A DNA stretch of 64,000 nucleotides from Bullera alba. Taxonomy: Eukaryota; Basidiomycota; Tremellomycetes; Tremellales; Bulleraceae. The notes under the pieces are model-generated. The model had not been told where the DNA came from and made no database searches. It saw only the letters and a program-made list of their open reading frames with translations. A program made the position numbers and the translations under genes. Positions 1 through 10,049 of the stretch are shown piece by piece (the first letter of the stretch is position 1; each line of letters starts with the position of its first letter). The stretch lies in contig BCIX01000001.1 of NCBI GenBank assembly GCA_001600095.1, forward strand, positions 1,302,001 through 1,366,000. The letters are read 5' to 3'.

Positions 1-569
1 ACGAGGCCTACCCCGGCATGGTAGTGTTCAACCTGGTTGGCTCCGCCTTCCTCTGGCATCAGGTCAGGCATATCATCGCCGTGCTATTTCTCCTCGGCTC
101 AAAAGTAGAGCCGGTCAGTCTGGTCCAGGATCTGCTCGACGTGGTCAAGAATCCTACCAAACCGGCTTATCAGATGGGTCACCCCCTGCCTCTTACCTTA
201 CACGAGTGCGGCTACGATGGAGGTTTGGACTGGCGGATGAGCACGTACGATGGGGCCACGGCGAACATGACACTAGAGGACTTGGATGTGGAGAAGAAGT
301 GGAGGAAGAAGATGGAGCTAGAGCTGGAAAGTGTGCAACAGGAAGCAGAACTGAGAGCATGGCAATGTGGAGGCCCATTGCGACGGATGAGAGAGATCTA
401 TGGTTCTTCGGCAGATGTCGCCCACGAAGGTCTTCTGTATCCCGTAGGAGGCGGAGAGACTGTCAATACCTCAAAGTACATCCCTGTACTGAATAGAGTC
501 AGAGGTGAGACGCCGGACGAGGTGAATAGGAAGTATAGGGAGAAGAAGGAGGCCCGTACATTACGATAA
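1..569 (+). CDS. PUS3: tRNA pseudouridine synthase, Pus3/Deg1 type, 3' part
   Basis: C-terminal part of a TruA-family pseudouridine synthase. The frame is open from the left edge, so the 5' part lies outside the window. The visible segment has the family block GSAFLWHQVRHI, in which the last helix and strand close the active-site cleft, followed by a segment that ends in a basic, charged tail. Pus3/Deg1 modifies U38/U39 in the tRNA anticodon arm. I prefer Pus3 over Pus1 because of the layout after the RHI motif (YDGGLDWRM), but without the catalytic Asp region the subfamily is an inference. The next gene, U1-C, is convergent and its stop codon is only 16 bases away. Confidence 0.8.
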   Translation, partial: EAYPGMVVFNLVGSAFLWHQVRHIIAVLFLLGSKVEPVSLVQDLLDVVKNPTKPAYQMGHPLPLTLHECGYDGGLDWRMSTYDGATANMTLEDLDVEKKWRKKMELELESVQQEAELRAWQCGGPLRRMREIYGSSADVAHEGLLYPVGGGETVNTSKYIPVLNRVRGETPDEVNRKYREKKEARTLR

Positions 570-584
570 TGCATACAACACTGT

Positions 585-1385
585 TCACGAGCCCAACATG
601 CGGAGTCTGTCGGGATGGATACCAGGTGCGCCTCCGCCGGGAGGACCTTGTTGAGGCGTGAACTGAGGTGGTGGACCTTGCTGTGGGACGAATGAAGGAG
701 GCGGTCGTGGTGCTTGGGCGTTCATGCCAGCTCCGCCTGAAGGTGGGAAGGGTGGTAGCTGACCTGCTGGAGGGAATGGCGGCATTTGTCCTCCCATGGG
801 AGGGAATGGTGGTCCACCTGGAGGTCCCTGGTAGCCGCCTGGCTGGAACGGTGGTCTGAATGGTGGTGGGCCGCCTTGGGGTGGGCCGCTGTATCCCTGC
901 GATGGGAAAGGAGGTTGAAAGCCTATACGTGGGTCAGTTCTGTACCTCAGTTCCCAATTACCCACCTCCTGGCCCGGGCATTGGGTTCATGAATCCAGCT
1001 CCTATCCTCATACTGGGCGCTGCCATCATCTGCTGCCTTCCTCCTCCTTCATGATTCGAGATAATAGCGTCGATGATGTTCTGGGCCTTGTCGTGGCCTA
1101 ACGATGCAAAGTAATCCCGGACGTTGGCAATGTGATTCCGACCAGTGTTGTGGGCCTTTCGGGCACTCATAGAGTCGTGGGTGCTACATTGGTCAGTCCC
1201 CGCCAGTTACTCCGATCACAGGCATTTCTTACAGATAACTAAGCAGGTGATCAGCTCAACTCAGTGACTTTGTCTGCAGTCACTCACATATCGCAATAAG
1301 TAGAGGATCAATCCAAAAAGGCGAATGTCAGCATCAGAACGCGTTAAGAGCAGGAATGTACTTATTCGCAGTAGTATTTCCCCAT
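585..1385 (-). CDS. YHC1: U1 snRNP protein C (U1-C), with AT-AC intron and microexons
   Basis: U1-C binds the U1 snRNP and stabilises the U1 snRNA/5' splice site duplex. Exons on the minus strand: 1385-1366, 1299-1288, 1238-1233, 1183-966, 922-585. These total 594 nt (197 aa). The joined N-terminus reads MGKYYCDYCDIYLTHDS and then [13 protein letters not shown], which is the U1-C C2H2 zinc finger (Cys6, Cys9, two His). After about residue 65 the protein is low-complexity Pro/Gly/Met-rich (PPFPP, GGPP repeats), as in other U1-C proteins. The conserved finger appears only if intron 1 is AT-AC (donor ATAAGTAC, acceptor CTCTAC) and if exons of 12 and 6 nt are used. Introns 2-4 are GT-AG (49, 49 and 43 nt). 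A straight read from ATG 1385 meets TAA after seven codons. Confidence 0.93.
1233..1238 (-). other. 6-nt microexon of the U1-C gene
   Basis: TTATCT lies between acceptor CTTAG and donor GTAAGA. It supplies the residues I/Y/L of CDIYLTHDS. Skipping it would give CDITHD and delete two conserved positions of the finger while keeping the frame. Confidence 0.85.
1288..1299 (-). other. 12-nt microexon of the U1-C gene
   Basis: This exon (T TAT TGC GAT AT) encodes the second Cys of the zinc finger. It sits between the AT-AC acceptor and a strong GTGAGT donor. Its length and phase are fixed by the conserved residues on either side. Confidence 0.85.
1300..1365 (-). other. AT-AC intron of the U1-C gene (66 nt)
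   Basis: The intron begins ATAAGTAC and ends CTCTAC. It joins ...TGC GA to T TAT TGC GAT, giving C-D-Y-C-D, the two zinc-binding cysteines of U1-C. The donor looks like a U2-type site with G1 replaced by A, not the U12 consensus ATATCCTT. CTGAT/CTGAC branch-like sites lie inside it. No GT-AG alternative keeps the frame, because the nearby GTACAT donor would retain an in-frame TAA. Confidence 0.88.
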
Positions 1386-1832
1386 TTTGGCGCTCGTGAA
1401 TCGCACTGGAGATTGCTGTCGATGGATGCTGAAGGCGACGGTGTCGCAGATAGCGTACTTTGGAGAGTGATGAAAGCTAAAAGCTATACGACAGTTGCAG
1501 GAGCAGCATCGAGCTTGAGCTTCACGAGACCGCGAGCATTAATCTCATATTCTAAGTGGAGGGTTCAAATAATTAGCACATAGCCACCAGCGCGGGCGGG
1601 CAGGCTAAGTTACGGTGATGGGTGCATGCATGTCTCCCGAAACACCATACTATTACTGGACGACCATGACCAACATCAACTCCTTCGACATGAATGGAAG
1701 GATGCCAGCTAGCGCTGCTATCGAATCGGAGCGCCTTCCGGAAACGAATTGCACGTCGCCCACCACGCCCGGAGAGCTTAAGTATTGGCGGCGGGACAGA
1801 CCTCGCCTTCGACCTTGTCATTCAATTGCAAC
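1386..1832. promoter_or_regulatory. Divergent intergenic region, U1-C / unknown gene
   Basis: The 447-base region between two divergent start codons should hold both promoters. I see no recognisable motif or further gene in it. Confidence 0.4.
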
Positions 1833-2564
1833 ATGCGATTTTTCGGCTCCAAGAAGAGCTCGGTTCCCGAGTCCACGTACATTACTGAGAATGGTGAGCC
1901 CACTGAAAAGATGATCAAAGAGCTCGTCACCGTCTCTAGGATGAAGGATCTGGTTATCAAGCGTGATCCCAACTCCACGTCCGCGCACTCTATCCAAATC
2001 TATCTAGATTACAACTTTCCAAAACGCTCCTTCCAGTTTCTGCGCATACATCGCCAGATACAACCAGACATAACGGCTATCGTCGCTCTCAATGGTAGCG
2101 ACCTGGACGTGGAGGCTATCAGCGCTATCACCTCGGCTCTTAAATTGAAGAAACGCTTCGGTAGCGAAGCTCATGCCGGCAGTTTCAATGTCAAGTCCAA
2201 CCCCCGAAGTGGAGAGAAGAGCTTCAGATGGGACACCGCAAAGTCTGACGAAACGAACAAGACAGAGCATACTGCTGCTCACATAGGGTCCGCTGCCGAG
2301 ATCGTCAGGGAGGTTGCGGGGGAGAAGCTCGTTATCGACGACCTATACAAGTTCGTAGCCCCCCAGTCCGATGCTTGGCGGCACGGCCAGTCCTACGCTG
2401 ACACCAAGGCACTTTCTGAGACCGTCTCGAAGGAGATTCTGTCAACTACGAGAACGACATACCTAACAGGCGGCAAGAGCAAGGTAGATGAGCTTTTGGA
2501 AAACTGGAATGCGGGATACGAAGACGAGCTGCAGTCAACGAGGTCATTCGTCACTCACGCGTGA
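1833..2564 (+). CDS. Hypothetical protein, 243 aa
   Basis: Single-exon gene. ATG 1833 is the first ATG in this frame; the open frame further upstream starts only with TTG. The product begins MRFFGSKKS and is hydrophilic, with no signal peptide or TM segment. It has an N-terminal Lys/Ser-rich stretch, a probable alpha/beta middle part (QIYLDYNFPKRSFQF, IVALNGSDLDVEAI) and an acidic C-terminus. I do not recognise a family. The length, normal codon use and clean intergenic flanks support a real gene. Confidence 0.6.
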   Translation: MRFFGSKKSSVPESTYITENGEPTEKMIKELVTVSRMKDLVIKRDPNSTSAHSIQIYLDYNFPKRSFQFLRIHRQIQPDITAIVALNGSDLDVEAISAITSALKLKKRFGSEAHAGSFNVKSNPRSGEKSFRWDTAKSDETNKTEHTAAHIGSAAEIVREVAGEKLVIDDLYKFVAPQSDAWRHGQSYADTKALSETVSKEILSTTRTTYLTGGKSKVDELLENWNAGYEDELQSTRSFVTHA

Positions 2565-2948
2565 TCCAACCATCCGCTGCCAGCGTCCTTGGTCGATCAG
2601 CTCTTACGGGGGGTGAATAGGTGGACGCTGAGCAGATTCACGGTAGCTACAACTTGCAGTGAAGGAGCATCAGGGGATGTTAGCTAAGCTATGTATGTAT
2701 CAGCTGCGTAAATGCAGGGCAATCCATGGAGGCCTTGGGGACGGCCCCAGGGAGGGCCTCAGGCCTCAGGCCTCAGGTCCAGCGTAAATTTGATCCCGCT
2801 GTTTGGTCGCGTGGTGCTTGAAAATGAGAACCAAACACAACGCGCCCGAACAACTTGATCAATGTCCTCAAAGCCTCATTCCTCTCTTCGTACATGAGCA
2901 CCCAGCACTGTGTTCACCTCTGCTGATCCTGTGGAGGATCGACCATCG
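2565..2948. other. Intergenic, 384 bases
   Basis: Contains the triplicated heptamer at 2755-2775. Otherwise I see no feature. Confidence 0.4.
2755..2775. repeat. Tandem heptamer, three copies of GGCCTCA
   Basis: Three perfect head-to-tail copies of a 7-base unit, about 170 bases upstream of the next start codon. This is a short tandem repeat with no known role. Confidence 0.9.
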
Positions 2949-5027
2949 ATGCTCGCCCCTCATCCCCGCCGGCCGCTATCAAGATCCTCCGTTGCCACGG
3001 CCATCAGCTCAACCGTGGTCGAAACGTCCCCTCCATCATCGTGGTCTGATCGGATGCATCCATCGCAAGGATCAAGCAGGACCAGCACAGTGGGCAGCGG
3101 CTGGAGTGATGATGGAACACATATACCTTTGCATGAGGAGGAAGCGCCCCTGATCGACTTTGGAGATGATAACACCAAGGGGTTCAAGTCGACAATCAAT
3201 CAGACACCTGGTGATAAATTACGGATGCTGCTCAAGCAGATGGAGGCGGAAGTGAGAGATGCCGCTCCAATCGAGGCACCGCCTCCTGTTCCAAGAGTCC
3301 AAACACCGAGATCGAAGTGGAGACAGGAAAGAGTGGAATATAGAGTCCCGGATGCAGGATCAGAGGAAGAGGAAGACAGTCCGCCAACACCCCCAATGAG
3401 GATCACGAACCCGTATCTGGCGAGAAAGAAGCAAGCTTCGTTGTCGCCGCAGCAGGCTCCTCGCTTGCCGTCTAGGGCTGCTGTTCTTCGCAACAGTGAG
3501 TCGAGGATATAATGAAAGATTGCTGATCCACAGGTATCACTCGGGAAGTCGAACCAGAAGCTGGACCATCGCGCAAAACCCCTCTGGAGACATTTATCGC
3601 GAGTCAATCAGTGCGACCAACCCCTGTCAATTCTCCTCCTCGGCTAAGTCGGACTTATTCCCCTCCTACCAAGAAAGGCAAGGAAAGAGCCTCTTTCTCG
3701 ACGGACGAGGAGACGAGCTCCCGGAGGCGACATGCTCCACGGAAATGGTCTGTGGAGCTCGCACCTCGCAACATGGAAGATTTCGCTTTGGACGCCGAGA
3801 ATTTAGAAGTACGAGGCGAGGTCGAGCTGGATATAGAGGACCTGAGTGGAGAACCACCCTGGGACGAAGCGGAACACAGTCAATTGGAGGCAGAACCACC
3901 TGAACCGACAATACGCAACTCGAGCTATACCTCGCGATACGCTTCTGCAGATACGTCCCTTCCAGCACTCCCGGAGCCCGATGAAGAAGACACGTCCGAG
4001 GAGGAGGACCGGCGGACCTTGTCCTCGAGACAAACGACCATGTTTCGATCACCGGTCAAACGGTCACCTAGGAAGGGGACACCTGAGCCCTCTTTACGGG
4101 ATGTAGAACCAAAACAGTCGCCCAGTACGAGTCGGTGCAGGGTCGTCGTTGATACGCCGAGGAAAGGGATATCGAATACGGGCAACACCACATATAGCGC
4201 TACCCCTCATCCTCCTGGCCGATGGGCGGCTACGCCACGAGTCAGAATCGAGTCCCCCAAGCAGTCACCCGCATCCTCAGCAGTCGGCATACATCGCTTA
4301 AAGCTGTCCCCACGCAAGCCCGCTCGTGCGGAGCAGAAAGACGGCGAAGGGGACGAAGGGAACTCGTCGTTTCTTGGCCGTATACCAGGCCTATCGAGGC
4401 TAGTTGCGAAACCGTGAGTGAACATCTTCGAGTGACCCTAAAGGCTGAATATCCGGTAGGATATCGATACCCCCCAAATCCACGACCGTGCATGAAGCCA
4501 AGGCAGCGCTTTTGAACGCTGCGAACACCACATCGACGGCCAGAGCTCAGACGGAGAGGGTTCAACAGCAATGGTTGGACACTCTACTTGCATTACAACA
4601 CGCTGGAGGGAGTGCTGCCCAAGTCGTCCGGAGCGGCTGGACCTGGAGCACATGGACATGGTGGCTGGGTGTGGAGATACTGCTTGTCTGGGGTGTATTC
4701 AGGTGAGCTAATCCGAGTGCCTTGGGGAGTGTTCCATCGAGCTGACCCATCTACAGAGTGACTCTTGATTATGCCACATCGGCACGCTGGCTTTCGGCTA
4801 TGGATCCTTTATCAATACCTCGGAGCGGGTCCGGATACTCGTTATCAGTGCCGCTGCCCTCGGCTGTCTCGTCGTTTGTGGTACCGCATCGGGGATCAGC
4901 AAACTTTTTCGACCTTCTGGAGCGGGCGGAGATATGGCGCGTCTTGGATCAGCTTGGTTTGCTTGGGGATCTAGGTGCGGGAGTAGTTGGAGAAGGTGTC
5001 AGGATGCTTGGAGGAGTGCCAACGTAG
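2949..5027 (+). CDS. Disordered protein with C-terminal membrane segment, 646 aa
   Basis: Exons 2949-3495, 3534-4413, 4460-4702 and 4757-5027 sum to 1941 nt. Introns are 38, 46 and 54 nt. ATG 2949 is the first ATG of the open frame; an upstream coding exon cannot be excluded. The first about 480 residues are low-complexity, with Ser/Pro/Arg-rich stretches, acidic patches (GSEEEEDSP, EEDTSEEEDRR) and several SPxK/R-type sites (RSPVKRSPRK, ESPKQSP) that look like CDK targets. A short helix with AQTERVQQQWLDTL then leads to a hydrophobic Trp-rich segment (WWLGVEILLVWGVFR), probably a TM helix, and a hydrophobic tail. The pattern resembles nuclear-envelope or spindle-pole tethers, but I recognise no family. 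Confidence 0.65.
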
Positions 5028-5221
5028 TAGATGATCTTGTAGCCCAGCTTGATGTGATCTCTTGCAGAGTACGGAGGCTCCTCATCGAGGCGGAATTTAT
5101 CCGGCTCACCGCTATGTACCGCGCACCGTTTCATCGACAATCGTGTTTCAACATTTCAATGTCCAGTGTCTAAATTCCACAAACTCCACATCAGATTGAC
5201 ACTTGGGAGGAGAAGGGCAGA

Positions 5222-8200
5222 ATGAGTGATGTCAAGTGGGCAGCGGATGAGCGTCGCTTGCAGTCGGCCTATGGTATGTGAAACGCCAGCTTTGGACCTA
5301 TTGTTGAGAGATCGAACTGACTGTCGCTACAGATGATATGTCGGCAGGCCGGCTCAAGGCGGCACAGGCTGCGGTGGACAAGGCACTGAAGAAGAGCCCC
5401 AAATCACAGCCAGCCCTCATCCTTCGCATGGCAATCTTGGAGAAGGCAGGCGCTTCAGAGGCGGACGTCTTGAAGGCTTACAAGGCAGCCAAGGCGTTGG
5501 GGGAGCCTAGCGCAAGGGGGGTATGGTGGATCAGTGTGGTGTTCCGCAATTTGCAGCGTCGTGAGTCTCTGTCAGGCTGGCGAATGGGGTTGTATATCGC
5601 TGACTTTGCATCGCTCATCTCCAGAGGACCTTACTTTACAGATGTACACGGAGCTATGGTCGACTCGTCCGCAAAATCCAGAGCTGGGGGAACAGGTCTT
5701 TCTGCACGCTGTGGCCGCTTGGGACAAGGAGACGATGTGTTCGTCCAGTAGGAAGATGTTCAACATGCTCAAAAGTCAAGCATGGGCAAGGGTAGCAGCA
5801 TGGGCAGAATTCATTTCCGTGAGTACAAGTACCGTGGACTGAGAGCTGAGGACTGGTAGAAAGCTCCTGAGCCGCCGGCAGATCAGTCATTCGGCGAGCC
5901 AGCTCCTGCCAATGCCCTGCGGATAGCCACAACATTACTGTCCACAACAGGGTCGACCAATCCGTCTGCAGAGATACTGTGGCTTAGACTGCAGATCCAG
6001 GTCTCGGCAGGAAATCTCAAAGAAGCTCTAGAGATGGCTCAATCGGACGGAGCGGACGGCAGTCTGTCCCGGACGTATTATCGGATACAAGCTGTGCAGG
6101 CAATCCTGTCAAGACTATCCGATAAGGGCGAGGAAGAAGAGGTCGAAGGAGGCTGGAGGAAGGAGTTCGACTGGGTGCACTCGAAAATCCAGTTGGACAA
6201 TGAGAGGTATGTGATGTGCTTTGAGGATCAGACTGACACAGTACAGTCAACGCAATTATCTGTTCTATCAACATCTACTCCGATGTCTTGAAAAGCTCAA
6301 GTGGAAGAAGGAGGATGTGAGCGACGTGCAATCGAGCCTGAAAGCTCTACACGAGCAAATCGGCTCTCGCGAGAGGTCTCCATCGCTGCTCATACTGGAG
6401 CTGGACAACACCCTCATCAAACGAGGACTTGAGGGTATGGAGGAGTCTCGATGGAAGAAGCTGGTCGAAGAGTATTGGGTCAGCTGGGGATCTCGTGGAA
6501 GCATCGTCTCTGAGCTTGAGGGGATGGTTAGGGGTGATCATGAGCGGCGCGAGATAATCCTGTCGATGGCAAAGGAGAAGGCGGCCAATCCACATGTGAG
6601 TGAGAAATGTGAGAACTCAGCTGACCAAGCAGACTGATCTCCAGGCGTACAAGGAGGTTGTCCACGCCGAGTTGTATCTCTTGCGATCCCATCCTGTCGA
6701 CTGGCAACCATCACGGCAGGACATCAGTAGAGTATGGGAGCTGTACATCGCCGGTCTAGCCTATGGTGAGTTTACTTGTTCTGTCAAGGCTGACGATCAG
6801 GACGGAACTTGCCAGAAACGGACGTTCAGCCCGCCGATGACATCGGTCTCGCAGCAGTACAGCTTATCTTGATCGAGTGGAACGAGTCTGGTAAAGAGGC
6901 GGCTCTCTTGGATGCCGTCTGTCGACTCCGGTACATCCTTTCAAAGTCGCCCAGCTCTGCGCACGCCAAGGTCCTGCTATCGCGTATCAGCAGGTTGACA
7001 GGTGGGTGATCAGTACGTGGGTTGAGCTGACCGATCAAGGCTCCGCCAGCACCCTTACGGACGAAAAGCTGTACTTGTCCCCGTCCGAGATCCAGCTGGA
7101 TACCTTGCTGCACGTTTCCGTTGAACGAGGTGCCGGTGAGGCCTACGCCAAAACCCTTCGACCCGACTGGCAGGCAGAAGTGCAAAAAGCTGCTAGGATG
7201 TACAAGCGCACCGCATCAGACGTGAGTCCATCTCTGAGGCCTTGAACACAGTCCGAAACTGACACTTTGCCTAGTTCCCCGAGTATGTCAAGCAATGCTT
7301 CCAGTATGAATCGTACGCGCAAGTGTCGAGTCTCAGGGAGATGGGCAGACTACAGACCACCTCGCTTCCTGCCCAAATCACACGTGTGGAACAGGCTCGT
7401 TTTAATCTGATCTCGGGTTCGGCATTGACAGCAGAGGCGGTCAAGCTGCTACGAAAGGGGCAGGAGAATGCGGAGAAGGATGAATTGGTGGATAATAGAG
7501 ATTGGCTGGTATTCGACATTGGAGGGGATCGACAACCAATTAGCGAGCTGCTCTCTCTGGGCAACGTCGACAATGCTTGGGCTAAAGAGTGGAGTCAGGT
7601 CCTGTTGGCAGTGTCGCAATATGGCTCTGGAAACCCTGTCTCATTCGATGCCAAGAGCAAGGTGAGTCGAATCCGTTCGGTGCTCCCGTAGGTGGGACAG
7701 CGGATGCTGACTTGCAATAGCTGTCTGTTCCCGACAGGTATTACTTGAACGCCGTGACCGCGGTGCTACGGTATACTTTGTCCAGCGCGGAGCCCTCGAG
7801 CATTGATGCACACATGGCAAAGCTCGACGGTGAGCTCGAAGCGTCCGTCGCCGAACATCAGCTGACACAATGACCGCAGAACTCGTCGAGGTAGCCAAGA
7901 AACCTCTGTCCAGCTCCCGATGGCATCAGCTATATCCAGCACTACTCCTAGTCGAGCTGTCCAAAACCCTCGAGGTGATCATTAAGACAGTGGAAGAGCA
8001 GGGCAAGCCAGTGGCCGCTGGTAAATCCAAATCGAAAGCGGATCCCAAAATCACAGCCATCCTGGCGAATCTGAGGAAGTTAAAGGAGGCAGTGAAGAGT
8101 GGAATGAAGGAAGTCGGGGACATCTTGGAGCGACTGACCGAGGTGTCCCCCGATAGCCTAGACTCATTACCGCAGGTGAGCACTAGTTGGCTTGTCGTGG

Positions 8201-8330
8201 ACCGTAGCTGATACTTGGCAAGCAGGACCAGAAAGATCACAACGACTCCATCATCAAGCAGGTCATGTCAGCTCGAACGGAGGGATTGCGAAATGTGGTT
8301 AGTCTGCTCAATGGGAAGAAGTTGCCATAA
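5222..8330 (+). CDS. NAA25: NatB N-acetyltransferase auxiliary subunit Naa25/Mdm20
   Basis: Non-catalytic, TPR-containing subunit that anchors Naa20 and the ribosome for N-terminal acetylation of Met-Asp/Glu/Asn starts. Twelve exons can be joined: 5222-5273, 5333-5560, 5625-5818, 5860-6206, 6247-6595, 6633-6765, 6801-7001, 7040-7221, 7275-7661, 7721-7829, 7880-8175, 8226-8330. They sum to 2583 nt (860 aa), the normal Naa25 size. The N-terminus has the family pattern ERRLQSAYDDMSAGRLKAA followed by TPR helices (KALKKSPKSQPALILRMAIL). The middle has SQRNYLFYQHLLR, and the C-terminal half is the Mdm20 helical domain. All introns are short GT-AG. No membrane segment or signal is visible, so it is cytosolic. 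Confidence 0.88.
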
Positions 8331-8433
8331 GCACTGTAGATGCATCGCAACATCCATAGCAGCATACCTTGCATAGATACAACCTCGGTCAACGGTCTGT
8401 CTGTTCATCCGGCTTCTGTCCTTGCGTAATAAC

Positions 8434-9593
8434 TCAGCCCGTCGCTGACTCGAGCTCGGTCGTACTCTGATTCATGAGTGCCAGGTCGCTACGAGCCGTT
8501 AACAACAACCAAATCAGTAAATACTCACATCTTCATCCGCTCGTAGTCATCATCTCCCAGATCACTCGTCGTTTCCCACAGCTGTTCAAACTCCACATCC
8601 AGCGCGGTCGCCGCCGTCGTTGCCTTTGCCTTGTCTTTATCGGGGCCAGGGAGCGGAGGTGGGGGCATCATCTTGGCTTCTTTGGGGTTAGTACCTCGAG
8701 TTGAGGGCGAAGCTGGTGTGAAAGGAGACGAAGGGGATGGATTGAGACTGTGTGACGAGCTGGAATGAGGGTGCCGTGACTGAGAGGGTTGGCCGACGGT
8801 CAGGTTGGGTATAGGTAATATCCATATTCTCTCTCTTAACCGTTTGTGCTGTATTATCGTCAGCGATCGAGTTCAAGTCCAGAGGTGCACAATACTCGCC
8901 CTTTCCCGGTCCTCTTCCATCCGTCTGAGGATCTCATTCCTCGAGAATGCCTGCTCGTGTGCCCTCTTTTTCGGCGATTCTCTGCAAGGTTCACATCAGC
9001 CTTGACATCATAGTTGTTACAGACAGCACTCACTCTGCAGCAAATGTCCGATCTGATAGCAGGTCTAGAGCTTGATCTATCGCTTCTATGTCCAATATTC
9101 TTCTAGTCCGCCAGCTGTCCAGTATCTGCCACCCTCGTCAGCAGACCGTTCCAGCCAAACTGCCGTCCAATCTTGATGAATCTCACCTGCCTCGCAGCTT
9201 TTAGATTCAACACTCCCTCTCTTGTATCCGGCACGACCTTGCCGACGACAAGGCTCAAGTCTCTCGTAATGTAGGCCACATATGGCATATCCGATGACCC
9301 TATTGATAGCGTTTGATCCAGTAGCGAGTCGAGGAAGTACAAGATGTTGATCCGAGTGTTGAGATTGGCCTACAACATCATCAGCTCTCATATAAGCTCT
9401 CATATCGCAGATCACGGCGACCAGGTCTCGCCTTTTCACATTCTGTGATGACACACTCCCACAGATCCTCGCCGCATCTACTGCCGTACTTGATAGCATA
9501 TCCGACCACCTTCTGAATAGATTGCGCCGAGGCGTTGAGCTTCCGGAGCAGCTGGAGAAAGTCTAGTCGGGCTTGAAAGGCGTCGAATGACAT
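8434..9593 (-). CDS. CTK3: CTD kinase I gamma subunit Ctk3
   Basis: Regulatory subunit of the CTDK-I kinase (Ctk1-Ctk2-Ctk3) that phosphorylates Ser2 of the RNA polymerase II CTD. Exons 9593-9432, 9369-9187, 9125-9034, 8981-8900, 8848-8529 and 8488-8434 sum to 894 nt (297 aa). The N-terminal CID-like fold is clear: FQARLDFLQLLRKLNAS, SIQKVVGYAIKYGS, GEDLWECV, NTRINILYFLDSLL. The C-terminal block ERHKRLRERIW is followed by a Pro/Ser-rich linker. Two introns (9431-9370 and 8899-8849) have GC donors, and no GT alternative keeps the conserved frame. The last exon is small (18 codons including stop) and less certain; reading on without the last intron would stop right after ERMKM. Confidence 0.85.
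8849..8899 (-). other. Second GC-AG intron in CTK3
   Basis: Donor GCGAGT, branch GCTGACG, acceptor ATACAG, 51 nt. It joins GAA AGG to CAC AAA CGG, restoring the conserved ERHKRLRE. Confidence 0.8.
9370..9431 (-). other. GC-AG intron in CTK3
   Basis: Donor GCGAGA, acceptor TTGTAG, 62 nt. It joins ...GAA AAG to GCC AAT CTC, giving CEKANLNTRINILYFL as expected for Ctk3. No GT donor in the right phase lies nearby. Confidence 0.75.
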
Positions 9594-9964
9594 GACCAAT
9601 GTGCGGAGGGAGCGATGGTCGACGAAGATTAGGAGTATGGGGACAGTGCGAACATCCGAGGGTAGACTGCGAAGCGTACGGTAGCGAGAACACTTGGTCG
9701 ACAGATAAATGTTTTAACCCAGTGATCGGAACATCGGAAAGTGGAGGTTGCTGGACTTCAGCTCCGCTGAGAAGCAGGACAGTCTCATGCGTGTAGTGTT
9801 CCGTCTTTTCGCGATCCAAAAGGGAAGTCTGGTCTCAGCTCGCCGAGTGCGTGCATGAGAGTTATGGCTATGACGATGGCCAGCACCCTTCAGTACCTTG
9901 AGTACGTCTCAACGATTGCCAAAAATACGGTCGGCACAGATGTCGGCGTGTTTCCCAAAAACAA
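9594..9964. other. Intergenic, 371 bases
   Basis: 5' flank of CTK3 and 3' flank of the minus-strand tRNA-Val. An open frame here (starting 9819 on the minus strand) has no protein-like composition. I see nothing else. Confidence 0.4.
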
Positions 9965-10049
9965 TGATTTCTGCCGGTTTCGAACCGGCGACATTCAGCG
10001 AGTTCGATTGAACTGTTAAGCTGACATTCTACCCCTGAATTAAGAAACC
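9965..10049 (-). tRNA. tRNA-Val(AAC) with 13-nt intron, copy 1
   Basis: The cloverleaf is visible on the minus strand. The acceptor GGTTTCT pairs with AGAAATC (one G-T). D-stem is ATTC/GAAT, anticodon stem TCAGC/GCTGA, and T arm GCCGG-TTCGAAA-CCGGC. The anticodon loop is 20 bases. Removing 13 nt after position 37 leaves a 7-base loop with anticodon AAC. The discriminator is A. A TATATA sequence lies about 25-30 bases upstream (near 10075), and a T run for Pol III termination follows the 3' end. It is identical to the copy at 11622 except for one intron base. Confidence 0.92.

Noticed and set aside
1300..1365. U12-type (minor spliceosome) AT-AC intron
   Set aside because: The donor ATAAGTAC lacks the U12 consensus ATATCCTT. 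A TCTTAAC-like string exists, but it lies about 40 bases from the acceptor, too far for a U12 branch.
2803..3153. Alternative frame of 116 codons before the disordered-protein gene
   Set aside because: It overlaps the spliced gene in another frame and has no protein-like features.
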